This document shows positions 1 to 8,248 of a stretch of 17,038 nt of DNA, piece after piece. The position numbers and the translations under genes are program-made. A model generated the notes under the pieces. The model worked only from the letters and a program-made list of their open reading frames with translations, did no database searches and was not told the origin of the DNA. Within the stretch, counting starts at the first letter, position 1, and each line of letters starts with the position of its first letter. Origin of the DNA: Bremia lactucae (lineage: Eukaryota > Oomycota > Peronosporomycetes > Peronosporales > Peronosporaceae). The DNA is taken from NCBI RefSeq assembly GCF_004359215.1, contig NC_090610.1:7319587-7336624 (forward strand), in the 5' to 3' direction.

Positions 1-350
1 TAGAGGAAGACTTCTCTTAAGGCAAGTTAGCTTAAGAGGGTAAAATGAAAACTGTATTAATATAGTTAAGTGTCTTTGTTAATCTATCTTTGTAAATGTT
101 GTCTTAACTATAAACTAATACTAAACATGTAAATGAATTCTTATCTATCTTATCTCGTAACTCTCTTTGATTACTTCTACAGCTGATTAGTCTGCGGAAT
201 AAATAGACATAATGGTCTATACCTATTTATGGATAAGAATTCAGGAAATTACTATTTAAAGTAATTTCCTCCAAATATTATCTACCTTTTGGATAATATT
301 AATTAACAATCTTTTATTGTTAATTTCATGTAACGATACACCCCGTTACA
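1..350 (-). mobile_element. LTR1, partial copy (right end of young element D1)
   Basis: This matches the complete LTR at 15874-16224 at 348 of 350 positions without indels, so it is the same LTR cut by the window start. It ends in CCCCGTTACA. Orientation is inferred from the complete copy: its right end corresponds to the U3 start of the minus-strand form, as in G2, whose orientation is certain. The sequence to its right is not a polypurine tract but the integrase core of element A. It is therefore the outer (5') LTR of a minus-strand element lying left of the window, or a solo LTR, inserted into A. The flanking 5 bases AGTAC would be the target duplication if the other side agrees. Confidence 0.85.
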
Positions 351-351
351 A

Positions 352-1442
352 GTACGATGTACTTCAACATCCGACTTTCGGACGGGGCTCGTCGTCTTTG
401 TAAACAGACTAAGCAAAATGGTGCATTTAGCACCTTGTAAAACATCGATCACAGGCAAGGAGGCAGCTCGCTTGTTCCTGAATCATGTATACCGACTACC
501 AGCGATGCCCGAGTCTATAGTATCGGACCGGGATCCCATTTTACGTCTGCTTTCTGGCTACATGTGTTGGAGCTGCTAGGTAGCAAGCTGCACATGATGA
601 CCGAAGGTCATCCCCAGACCGATGGACAAACAGAACGTGCCAATCGGGTCGTGGAGGATGTCTTACGCACGATAGCAACTCCCAAAGAATGGAGCAAGCA
701 ATTGCCCTTTGTGGAGTTCGCTATAAATAACAGTGTCCACGCCAGTACGGGTGAGACACCGTTTTATATTAACGGACTGCGCCATCCTCGGACGCCAGTC
801 TCGTTTGTGCGCAGCCCGAGTCTTAGTGGGGGAGGGCCCCTCACTATGCTCGGTGCGAAAGAGACACATAGTTTCGTCAATATGACTATGACCCATGAGG
901 GTATCATCTCAATGACAGAAACTTGCCCTAGTGACCCTGCCATTTTAGCAGTGGTTAATAAAACTACGTCCTATGACCGACCTCTCGGTGGTGTCATAGC
1001 CGAATTTGATGCTAAAAGCGTGAGCGAGGCTCAACGCTTTGTGGATGAGCGATTAGCCATCACACGTAAAGTCCGTGACGCAATGGCAAGCGCACAGGAC
1101 AAGCAAAAAGAATATGCGGACCGAAATGGTCGCAAAAACAATGAACGCTTTAGAGTGGGTGAAAAAGTACTATTAAGTACTGCTACCGTACCCAAAAATG
1201 CAATTTCTGTACTACCTTGAGGTACTACGAAGTTGTTGCAGCGTTTCATTGGGCCCTTTACGGTGGTAGAAGAGGTTGGTGACCTAAATTATAGGCTCAC
1301 CCTTCCCCCGTATATGAAGACGCACCCCGTATTTCTCGTGAGTCGTCTGAAACGGTATGTAGACCCAAATGAGGTCACATTCCCCATCTGGTTAAGGAGG
1401 CCGATGGTGACGCCGACTGTGAGTCGAGCGTCGATCGGGTGA
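352..1442 (+). pseudogene. Element A integrase core and C-terminal domain, broken
   Basis: Integrase (DDE recombinase that joins retroelement cDNA to chromosomal DNA), C-terminal part of a Gypsy pol. From about 376 one frame reads RTGLVVFVNRLSKMVHLAPC, then the second catalytic aspartate in SIVSDRDP (about 510-535). A frameshift near 545-563 moves to the frame that runs to 1220, containing HPQTDGQTERANRVVEDVL with the catalytic glutamate and ETPFYINGLRHPR. A TGA at 1218-1220 interrupts the domain; the same frame continues to 1442 with FIGPFTVVEEVGDLNYRL, the GPF/GPY module, and HPVFLVSRLKRYVD. The zinc finger and first aspartate are missing because LTR1 abuts at 350. The start is thus lost, not chosen. 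The homologous minus-strand copy lies at 4640-5916. Confidence 0.9.
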
Positions 1443-1700
1443 GGGGGACGGAGAAGGCGAAAAACTTTCAGCCGAATGACTCCTCCCACCACGAAAAGGA
1501 CTCGGAGAGCGAGGGGTACCACGCGCGTAATGCGGGTCCCTCAGCAGCAACTTCTCCAGGATGTCAAGCGGAAGTTTCGGGCGTTCATAGCCCTGACGAT
1601 CCTTCGTGCGGACATCCTGAAGATCCTAGGTCAGTTGCAAGACTTGACCCTCGAGATCCACTATACGTCGTTCGGCAGCGCTTAACGCCTGTGACTGAAC
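1392..1700 (-). other. Antisense open frame opposite the linker (coding uncertain)
   Basis: The minus strand reads about 100 codons with one TAG. It contains a heptad-like stretch SAAERRIVDLEGQVLQL, then DILEKLLLRDPHYARG, then a Ser/Pro/Arg-rich tail ending at a TAA at 1394-1392. The B copy (plus strand, about 4375-4470) keeps DVRSKNRHGYEG against A's DVRTKDRQGYER, and DILEKLMLGDP against DILEKLLLRDP with a one-base shift between them. Many differences are silent or conservative in this frame. The sense strand at the same place is the pol linker, equally conserved in part, so this may be a shadow. Confidence 0.3.
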
Positions 1701-1752
1701 GGACGAAGGTAAGGCAGCCGCGAGTAGGTGGGCAAATCGCCACTCCTATCGG
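1443..1752 (+). pseudogene. Element A linker between integrase and chromodomain
   Basis: About 310 bases join the integrase C-terminal domain to the chromodomain. No frame is clearly the original: one is open over 1439-1768 (Ser/Pro/Asp-rich), another over 1476-1685 (basic, then LLQDVKRKFRAFIALTILRA). The paralogous linker in B (about 4300-4590, minus) keeps similar DNA but is shifted by small indels. Opposite this segment the minus strand also has a long open frame, given separately. Confidence 0.45.
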
Positions 1753-1946
1753 GCGCCACCTGCACTGATGGATGCGGGTGCGAATCAGCGCTTCATTGTT
1801 GGAAGGTTGCTTGCCCACCGCTCCGTGAGGCAAAAGTATTAAATTCCGTCCGGTCGAGGGATTATCCGAAGAGTTTCGACTCTTGTGAACCGATCGACGC
1901 CCTACGTATTGACGTACCCGGCTTGGTGACTGCCTATGAAAACTAA
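1753..1946 (+). pseudogene. Element A chromodomain, frameshifted
   Basis: A chromodomain at the C-terminus of pol, thought to direct chromovirus integration to particular chromatin marks. The first half reads APPALMDAGANQRFIVGRLL and LAHRSVRQK in one frame until a TAA near 1840. The second half, VRSRDYPKSFDSCEPIDALR then IDVPGLVTAYEN, is in another frame and stops at 1944-1946. The expected tryptophan in the FDSW position is Cys here. It ends the sense coding part of A. The same arrangement is found in B (minus, about 4040-4250) and in G2 (12096-12425). Confidence 0.8.
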
Positions 1947-1971
1947 GGCCTCTTCGTTTTTCTCAAATGGA

Positions 1972-2256
1972 CTAACAGAAGTAGCGTAGTGAGAAGAAAC
2001 AGGGGGTACAGTACCGCCAATGATTTCTTTCACACGCAAGCGGGCTAAATTTATTTCGCTGCGACCGCTGTATCATCGCATCGGAATGCGGATGAATGTG
2101 GCGCGTGTTGTCGGGCGTTTCATTTGAACGCAACACGACCAGGATCGAGGAAATACGTCCAAGCGATTCCCCCTGAGACCTCCATGCATCATAGACGCCA
2201 TAGTAATTATGTGCGTCTGCGTCCAAGCGATTTCCCCTGAGACCTCCATGCATCAT
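1972..2256 (-). pseudogene. Element A antisense gene, middle fragment
   Basis: Unrecognised. The minus strand is open for 94 codons and contains DAHNYYGVYDAWRSQGESLG. The homologous strand of B (plus, 3723-4000) reads DAHNYHGSTIHGRLKENHL. In a second A frame the match continues as HGGLRGNRLDVFPRSWSCCV against B's HGRLKENHLVVFPRSHSCCV. In this stretch the sense strand is full of stops in both copies, so the antisense strand was probably the coding one. Frames alternate, which implies small indels. It lies past the chromodomain stop and before the polypurine tract, and runs toward pol. Function unknown. Confidence 0.55.
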
Positions 2257-2283
2257 ATACGCTACAATATTTATGTGCGTCTA
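2156..2283. repeat. Two tandem 64-bp units
   Basis: CGTCCAAGCGAT starts at 2156 and again at 2220. The two 64-base units agree at most positions. The period is not a multiple of three, so the duplication shifts the antisense frame of element A, which carries two copies of VYDAWRSQG as a result. Confidence 0.85.
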
Positions 2284-2426
2284 CGATGGCACGCTCTATG
2301 ACCAAGGCTCTCGGCTCGTTGGCACGAGGCCATTAAGATGGAGGGGCATAGTCTTGAGACACCGACTGAGCACGTCAACGTGTCGTCTGCAAAGCTGTAG
2401 GCTCAGAATCCTCTATGTCAAAACCA
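2284..2426. other. Element A 3' region, no clear gene
   Basis: Between the two antisense fragments of element A. No frame is convincing; the minus strand probably links the two fragments through frameshifts, since an alternative minus frame stays open over 2614-2375. Confidence 0.4.
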
Positions 2427-2909
2427 TTAGGGATAATGATCTGAGCAATAGACGTTGTGGTTTTTACCCAACGGAGAAGAGGCTGCGCCTTTATGGGCAG
2501 CGCTCTCATTAATGGTCGCTGCGCTAGCCAGCGCAGACAACGAGATAGCTTGGAAAACTTTGTCCATGTTAGGAGCAATGAGTGAAGTCTGGATGGGCAA
2601 TATAGCGCCATCATCCTTCCTTATTAGCTCGTTGTCCGCATCACTACTATAAGGTGATGGCAACGGTGTCGATTCATTGTAGTCGACAATAAGCGACGGA
2701 TCGATATGCTCACTGCGTAAGTAAGAAGGATCCTTAAGCCCAGTTAACGCGGTAACAGCAGTAGCTGTCGGCGTTTTAATTGAGGCATTAGACGCTGCAG
2801 GCGTGTTAACGCGGAGCGTGCACTTCGCGCGTGGTTGAGTGGGTGTCTTCGCAGACGACCCACCAACGTTTTCCCTCTTAGGTGGCATATTAGGCTCCAT
2901 GTAAGACAC
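2427..2909 (-). CDS. Element A antisense ORF, N-terminal part
   Basis: Unrecognised 160-codon open frame on the strand opposite pol. It begins at an ATG 109 bases inside the 3' LTR and reads toward pol. An alternative in-frame Met gives MPPKRENVGG. The protein is Ser/Thr/Ala-rich, with basic and probably disordered residues first, then DPSLIVDYNESTPLPSPYSS and an acidic DADNEL segment, then an Ala/Ser-rich stretch. The D2 frame at 16344 has the same placement (120 bases from its LTR) and a matching DPSLEVDY motif. No membrane segment or known domain is visible. It could be a gag-like or accessory protein; the homology to D2 rests on a short motif plus position. Confidence 0.5.
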   Translation of the reverse strand: MSYMEPNMPPKRENVGGSSAKTPTQPRAKCTLRVNTPAASNASIKTPTATAVTALTGLKDPSYLRSEHIDPSLIVDYNESTPLPSPYSSDADNELIRKDDGAILPIQTSLIAPNMDKVFQAISLSALASAATINESAAHKGAASSPLGKNHNVYCSDHYP

Positions 2910-3007
2910 AGGTAATAAGAGTTAATAAGATAACTAAGTGGCGCGTAAAGCAGCTTGCTGTACCTCTGTTCTCGTTGACGAATTTCAAAATGTAAGTTCT
3001 TTCTTAT

Positions 3008-3018
3008 AGAGGGGATGG
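3008..3018 (+). promoter_or_regulatory. Polypurine tract of element A
   Basis: AGAGGGGATGG sits directly before the LTR start TGTAACGGG at 3019. This is the place and composition expected for the plus-strand primer of an LTR retroelement, and it fixes A as plus-strand. The corresponding tracts are AAGGGGGGAATGA in G2 and, on the minus strand, AGGGAGGGGTGA in D2. Confidence 0.7.
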
Positions 3019-3440
3019 TGTAACGGGCTAAAGTTGCCCTAATGTTACACAGTCCCCGTTAAGTACACAAAGTGTACTTAACGAGATAATCAATCACTTA
3101 AGTGAAGTAGTTAGACCCCCACCATTTGGGGGTGGTTCACATTGCGACCAATCCTTGTGTATGTGATGCACATAGGTGTATTCACATTAGAAGGAATAAC
3201 GCCTAGCGTCATCCGTTACGCGAGGTATCTAGAAAGATACGCTCGCAATGCATATTAGTGTTATCTACAGATATGATATTTTATGATTGGTCAGAAATAG
3301 GTATTTATATTTAATCCGATTAAATATAAATCAGTCTGAAAACTACTTCCTACTTGGTAAGTGCACACGAGTAACCGGATTACCACTCCCGTGACGACTC
3401 GTATACCAGCGCACTTAGTGCGCTGGGTGAGGTCGCTAAA
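3019..3440 (+). mobile_element. Element A 3' LTR (right end uncertain)
   Basis: It begins TGTAACGGGC, with GCCC and then GTTACA shortly after, the folded U3 start seen in the other LTRs. No coding frame is visible. It is rich in perfect inverted repeats: 12-bp arms at 3057-3068 and 3072-3083, 13-bp arms at 3303-3315 and 3319-3331, 9-bp arms at 3406-3414 and 3418-3426. The expected CCCGTTACA end is not found, so the right border is approximate and the LTR may be truncated where B begins. No second copy is in the window. Confidence 0.65.
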
Positions 3441-3519
3441 ACGCCTACCACAACAACATCACTGCACGCGAGAGTAGACCGTCAAACCGCTTCCTTACTT
3501 TGCTAGGGTGTGTGCTAAA

Positions 3520-3722
3520 GAAGAGCGTGGCCGCATTAAGACGTGCCGCCTACAAGTACGTTCGAAGGGAGACTCTCTTTAAAGCACTTGCTTCAAAGAG
3601 GGTTGAAAGTAAACTGTATTTAATATGATTAAGTTCTACTGTTTCTATCTATTTAATACTAACTTAATTCATACTAATACAAAATATGTAAAAACAAAAG
3701 TCTTATCTGTTTCTTTCTTTGC
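3520..3722 (-). mobile_element. LTR1-like fragment, probably element B's 3' LTR
   Basis: On the plus strand the segment from about 3560 (AAGGGAGACTCTC through AAACTGTATTTAATATG to CTTATCTGTTTC) aligns with LTR1 from about 15880 on, in the same orientation but clearly diverged. Read in the minus sense it fits the 3' LTR of minus-strand element B. It breaks off near 3722, lacking U3 and polypurine tract, and is joined directly to B's 3' region. The left border is vague. Confidence 0.6.
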
Positions 3723-4365
3723 GCCCGTTCAGTGCTCACTGCCTCGTTCGGATTGGACTAGTGCGTCGCTCCTAACTATAGACGCTCATAACTATCATGG
3801 GTCTACCATTCATGGAAGGCTCAAGGAAAATCACTTGGTCGTGTTTCCCCGATCCCACTCGTGTTGCGTTCGAATGGAACAACCGACCAATATGAAGCAG
3901 AATTCCTGCGCCTTTTTCAGCCTGACAAAACAACGGTCGCAGCGAATCAACTTCGCTCGAATGCGTGTGAGAGAATTCAACGGTACCCCTGCTTCACCTC
4001 ATTACGATACTCCTGCTAATTCATTTGGAACTAGCGCAGCGGCTCCAACTGATGTTCCTTTTTATAGGCAGACACCGGTCCCGGCACGTCGACACGCAGG
4101 GCGTCGACCGGTTGACAAAAGTCGAGAATCTTCTAGTTTCCTCTCCATTGGACAAAAATCTGAAGCTTATGCTTCACGGAGCGGTGGAGAAGCTACTTTC
4201 AGCAAGGAAGCATTGATTAGCAGCAGCATCCACCAATGCAGGCGGCGCCTGATAGGAGTGGCGATCTCACCCACCTACTCGCGGCACCCTACCCTGCTTC
4301 CGTTCAGACGCGGAGCGCTGCTGAATAACGGATTACGTATCTCAAAACTAAAGTCTCGCGCCTGA
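3625..4365 (+). pseudogene. Element B antisense ORF, chimeric
   Basis: A 246-codon open frame on the strand opposite B's pol. Its first 33 or so codons lie in LTR-derived sequence, so the start is an artefact of a deletion near 3722. From about 3775 it reads TIDAHNYHGSTIHGRLKENH, VVFPRSHSCCVRMEQ and QRSQRINFARMRVREF, matching element A's antisense fragment. From about 4040 it runs opposite B's chromodomain (Arg/Ser-rich) and is probably a shadow there. The real remnant is therefore about 3723-4030. Function unknown. It supports the view that the antisense gene is a standing part of this element family. Confidence 0.45.
4040..4255 (-). pseudogene. Element B chromodomain, frameshifted
   Basis: On the minus strand 4250-4190 reads APPALVDAAANQCFLAES, matching A's APPALMDAGANQRFIVGR. 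Further on, other frames give FVQWRGN and PVDALRVDVPGPVSAY, matching A's PIDALRIDVPGLVTAY. Several indels break it. It follows the integrase and linker of B and closes its sense coding region. Confidence 0.7.
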
Positions 4366-4639
4366 CTTAGAAACGATGTTCGCTCGAAGAATCGCCACGG
4401 TTACGAAGGGCTGAAGTTTCGGCTGACATTCTGGAGAAGTTGATGTTGGGAGACCCGCGCGCAATCTCGCCCGCTCTCCGATCCATGTAACGGTGGAAGT
4501 GGTTAGTCGGCTGGACGTCTTTCAAATTCCTCGTGAGCCCCACCTGATCGTCGCTCGACTCACGGTCGGCGTCACCATCGGTCTCCTTAGACAGATGGGG
4601 GATGTGATCTCTTGTGTATCAATATATCGTCTCAGACGA
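4256..4639 (-). pseudogene. Element B linker before chromodomain
   Basis: Paralogous at DNA level to A's 1380-1750: minus-strand HIPHLSKETDGDADRESS corresponds to A's TFPIWLRR/DGDADCE region, and the shared stretch CAACTTCTCCAG is present. No intact frame. It is shorter than A's linker by several indels. Confidence 0.55.
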
Positions 4640-5915
4640 CCCACGTAAAGACTGGATGCGTGGCGGGAGAGTGAACCCATAATTTAGGTCTCCAACCTCC
4701 TCGACCACCGTAAACGGCCGGATAAACGCAGCAGTAGTCTCATAGTACTACCAGGTAATACAGAAACTGCATTTTATGCTGATTAGCAGCACTTAATAAA
4801 CCTGGTCGTCTCGCTAATGCTGCAAGGCCTCGTAGAAGCTATGTTGGCTCATATTGCAACGCAAAGGATGTAAATTAAGATAATATGCGTTTCTGGCAAA
4901 AATCAAGGATCTAGTTGCCGCTGATAGGTTATATTCGGCGGCTTTAAGATTGCATCAACGCGTAGCAATGGGACTCAATGTCAGTTCAATGCAAGCGTAA
5001 TTAGGCACTTTAAAGCCTTCATTGTTGTTGCGACCTTGTTGGTCCGCTATTTGAATCTGCTTGTCTTGTGCGCTCGCCATTACGTCACGGTCTTTTCGTG
5101 TTATGCTCATCCCTCACCCATAAAGCGTTGAGCCTTGCTCACGTTTTTAGCATCAAACTCGCCTATGACACCGCCGAGAGGTCGGTCATAGGACGTCGTT
5201 ACCAATAATGAAACGTAGTTATCGTCTAGAAGCACATGCATTTTTTGCCGTGACTCCGAACTGACTTCGTGACCACTGCTAAACTGGCAGGGCAACGAGG
5301 GCAAGCTTTTAAACCGTGTTCCTCTTTCTCAATTGCACCGAGCGTAGTGAGGGGTTCTCCTCTACTAAAACTCGCTGCGCACAAACGAGACTGACGTCCG
5401 ACGATGGCGCAGTCCGTTTATATAAAACGGTGTCTCACCTGTACTGGAGTGGGCAGCGAACTTCACGAAGGGCAATTGTTTGCTCCATTCCTTAGGAATC
5501 GCTACCGTGCGCAATACACCCGCTATGGCCGGATTGGTACATTCTGGTTGGCCATCTGTCTAGGGATAATCAGTGGTGACGTGTGGGGCTTGTTACCCAA
5601 CAGCTCTAACACACGACGCCAAAATCCGACGTATATTGTGAATCCCAGTCTGATATTATAGACTCGGGCATCCCCTGTAGTCGATACACGTGACCCCAGG
5701 AACAAGAGAGCTGCCTCATTGCCGGATATCGTGGTGCTACATGGTGTCAAATGCATCTTTTTGCTCAGTCCGTCTGCAAATCCGACGAGCCCCGTCTGAC
5801 CCTTGTGGTCAGGCGGCAAGCCAAACATGAAGTCCAGACTGACCGACTTCCAACAATCAGTTGGAATCGGCAGCGGCTACAATAACGCACTGCTGGACGG
5901 TGCAGGCTTTACGCG
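4640..5915 (-). pseudogene. Element B integrase core and C-terminal domain
   Basis: Same integrase family as A, read leftward. 5915-5830 gives RVKPAPSSSALL and CWKSVSLDFMFGLPPDHKGQ, with the first catalytic aspartate in SLDF. The frame open over 5828-5523 continues with TGLVGFADGLSKKMHL. In another frame SIISDWDSQYTSDFWRRVLE holds the second aspartate. The catalytic-glutamate segment is scrambled. Downstream are TIATPKEWSKQLPFV, TTSYDRPLGGVIGEFDAK (about 5200-5150) and, near 4720-4680, IRPFTVVEEVGDLNYGFTLP. A foreign stretch interrupts it at about 4807-5005. The upstream zinc finger lies at 13836-13996, on the other side of G2. Confidence 0.85.
4807..5005. other. About 200-bp insertion in element B integrase
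   Basis: Relative to A, where AACGCTTTAGAGTGGGTG runs straight into GAAAAAGTACTATTAAG, B has about 200 extra bases between the equivalent points. The insert is AT-moderate with only two stops in one minus frame (containing AAEYNLSAATRSLIFARNAY). No terminal repeats or target duplication are obvious. Origin unknown. Confidence 0.6.
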
Positions 5916-5920
5916 CTGAC
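5916..5920. repeat. Target-site duplication of G2, left
   Basis: CTGAC here and CTGAC at 13836-13840 flank G2 exactly outside its LTRs. Removing G2 and one copy restores B's integrase between GAACAGGGTCAG and CGCGTAAAGCC on the minus strand. Confidence 0.9.
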
Positions 5921-6427
5921 TTCAACGAAGTTTCCGGTTACATAAACATTATTTCCTGTAAGAGGAATAATAAAATTATTTCATATGAGAGGAAATATAT
6001 AAAGAAGTACAAGATTATTATATTTTATTAATTTTGATTAATAGATTCCATATTACCAAATTTGGTAATATTGACGCAATACGACATTTTTTCTATTGAT
6101 TAGTTGATTTAAGTTCAAATCAACTCCAACAATCGTTACAAGACACGATTAGGCGTCGCGCAAGGGGGCGCATTGCAAAGTTTGTTATTACTAAATTAAA
6201 GCCAGTAGACAGAAGATCGTTATGAAAGAACTTGATATATAACAACAATTTTACTTTTCCTTATTCTTAAGCCTAAGAATTTAACTTTAGTAGCTGATAC
6301 TTATTAGCGACTTACAACCTTCCTCTGCACGTCGTGTACGTGAAGTAGTCGAGACACCCCACCTTCACTGTGGTCAGCGTAGGTTGACTAGTGCTGTTAT
6401 CAGTACTAGCAAAAAGTGCCCGTTACA
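5921..6427 (+). mobile_element. G2 5' LTR (LTR2)
   Basis: 507 bases ending GTGCCCGTTACA. Its first 22 bases (TTCAACGAAG...GGTTACA) align one to one with the 3' LTR start TGACACGAGG...CGTTACA, both decayed from a TGTAACGGGG-type end. It contains a perfect 22-base palindrome at 6050-6071 (ATATTACCAAA and its complement) and 9-bp arms at 6102-6110 and 6117-6125 (AGTTGATTT). The palindrome has one mismatch in the 3' copy; the second hairpin is kept. Confidence 0.92.
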
Positions 6428-6543
6428 CCTGGAAGCACTTCATAGTCTGTTCAAGAGCCTACGCACGCTCCATGTAATATGTGCATGTTCGATGAAGAAG
6501 AAGGGAGCTTTCAAGCCCCGCAAGAAGGATATCACGCAACGCA
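6428..6543 (+). other. G2 leader with possible primer-binding site
   Basis: The LTR end is followed by CC and then TGGAAGCACTTCATAG at 6430, the position and TGG start expected for a tRNA primer-binding site. The tRNA was not identified. The rest is an untranslated leader. Confidence 0.35.
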
Positions 6544-7395
6544 TGAGAAATTCACTCATTTGAGTGACCTGAATGGAGAGCTATCGAACGCATGAGCTCG
6601 GTTGTAGGCGGGCCAGCCGTTGGCGCCATGCTGTTCACTCTGAACACAGATGAACAGCATGGAGCCATAGCCGAGTTCATACAACATGAGCTCGACGGGG
6701 CCCAGAAAAATAATTTCTTTACCAGCAAGGCTTTAAACACGCGGATGTGTTGAGAGAACAGGGTGCTCAACTGTTGGAAATGTTGAGACAGCAGCATTTA
6801 CATGCTGCTAGCGGCCCGACTTTTCCGCGTCGACCCGAAAGCTTAAAGACCGAAATCTCTAAGTTTAAGGCAGTCGAAGGTGACTCCCTTTTTAAGATGG
6901 TTCGTCGAATTAGACGACGCCGTTGAAGCTCACCGCATTAATGATGCGACGAAAGTGAAATTTGGCATATCCAACTTAGTCGGACGTGCCAAATCTTGGG
7001 CTTTAGGGCTCAAGCCTCACGACTCATTAGTCTTTGGGTCGTATGAGGTTTTTAAGACCCGGCTCAGGCAAACATTTGAGCCACCGTGCCGAATTCAGGG
7101 CACGGGCCGAGCTCCTGGATTTGAAGTAGGGCACGCGTGACCTTCACGCTTATGCCCAGCATACAAGATACCTGGTTAGTTGTATCGTGAGTCATCCTGT
7201 TGATGAACAAATACAGGTGTATGTCTTTATCAAAGGTCTTCCAGACGGTCCTATTAAGACTTACCTGGTCCAAATTGATTTAGATTTGCCCAACTAAGCG
7301 ATTTCTATAGCGTAACAAGAGGCCTTCAGCCTGAGACATGTTTTCATCCACTCTAAAGTCTATCGTCTCATAGACGACAAGTAAACAGAGGTTCC
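6544..7395 (+). pseudogene. G2 gag (capsid) remnant
   Basis: Gag is the structural protein that forms the virus-like particle. From about 6702 one frame reads HADVLREQGAQLLEMLRQQH (helical), then ISKFKAVEGDSLFK. After a frameshift at the T-run near 6889 the frame open over 6880-7140 gives FLRWFVELDDAVEAHRIND and KFGISNLVGRAKSWALGL, the retrotransposon gag capsid core, and LRQTFEPP. Another shift near 7090 leads to EFRARAELLDLK, stop, GTRDLHAYAQHTRYLVSC, GLPDGPIKTYL, stop, AISIA, stop, QEAFSLRHVFIHSK, ending at TAA near 7384. The start is uncertain: the ATG at 6544 meets a stop within 7 codons and another at 6572 after about 25. Confidence 0.85.
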
Positions 7396-7460
7396 GAACC
7401 AATGGACGCTTTGTATGTGGAGAGCGACGTCGCTGTTCAAGTCACAAACGATTGCAAAAA

Positions 7461-7499
7461 TGCAATCGTTGTCAGAAGACGGGCCACTACGCCTATGCC
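7461..7499 (+). pseudogene. G2 gag zinc knuckle, last Cys lost
   Basis: One frame reads CNRCQKTGHYAYA: the CX2CX3GHX4C nucleic-acid-binding knuckle with the final Cys replaced by Ala. Its coding strand overlaps a perfect 10-bp inverted repeat (7447-7456 and 7461-7470). Confidence 0.7.
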
Positions 7500-7583
7500 C
7501 CACGCTCAGTGCCTAGAAACACTGAGCGAGACGAGCGACCTTCCGCTAGGAACACCGGATGACACGGATCCGACGCTGTTGCG

Positions 7584-7792
7584 AAATCGCAACGGCGAGG
7601 CGAATCGTCAAAAAACGGTCGTAGTCAGTAGGTGTGGGCGCCTTACAGATCCAAAAAAGTCAAATCGCAATGGCGAGGCGGATCGTCAAAACGGTCGGGG
7701 TCAGTAGATGAAATCGCAACAGCGAGGCGGATCGTAAAAAAACGGTCGGAATAAGTAGGTGCGGGGCGCCCTAATGATCCGGAAAAGTCAAA
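7584..7792. repeat. Tandem repeat in gag-protease linker
   Basis: AAATCGCAA(C/T) followed by GCGAGGCG and ATCGT begins at 7584, 7662 and 7711. The first and third units are about 80 bases and share a GGCGCC...AAAAGTCAAA tail; the second is 49 bases. The repeat sits between the zinc knuckle and the protease. Confidence 0.85.
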
Positions 7793-7876
7793 AGAATTTG
7801 CAGGCCTTTGACGAAAGTTGCTCCTTGCACACAAACATTGTATGTAACTGTTTCTGGTGATGAGGTTTACCTCATC

Positions 7877-8225
7877 ACCCTGAAAATAAGAGTGTCAAAT
7901 AAGTTGCCATTTCAGTCCCTAGTTTATTCTGGGGCTCCGAATAATTTCATACGCCGATTGCTAGAAAATTGAGATCACGGGCTCCATCTCGTTGAGCGCG
8001 ATATTCCTCAAACGAGGATGACAGTGCGCCCAGCAACAGGCTCGTTTGTAACAGCAAAGAAACGTGTAGTTGAAATCTAATACACATAAGAGGGTAAACA
8101 GGACGATGTTGATTTCATCGTACTGGATTTGGATAAAAAAATTGATGTCATTTTTGGATTACCATGGCTCAGAAAGTACGAGCCCTGCATAAACTGGCAG
8201 CATCAAGCCGTGACGATGTATCCCT
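7877..8225 (+). pseudogene. G2 aspartic protease, active site lost
   Basis: Retropepsin-type protease that would cut the Gag-Pol precursor. The frame reads LPFQSLVYSGAPNNFIRR, where the family has DSGA; the catalytic aspartate codon is TAT (Tyr) at 7925-7927. A TGA follows soon after. About 8103-8220 gives VDFIVLDLDKKIDVIFGLPW followed by LRKYEPCINWQHQAVTM, the flap and C-terminal part of the protease. Stops lie between the halves. Confidence 0.8.
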
Positions 8226-8248
8226 AACGTTCATAAGAAGGCTATCTA

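Noticed and set aside
663..1249. Minus-strand frames opposite A's integrase
   Set aside because: The plus strand has clear integrase motifs; no family resemblance on the minus strand.
5404..5661. 85-codon plus-strand frame
   Set aside because: Opposite B's integrase core; a shadow.
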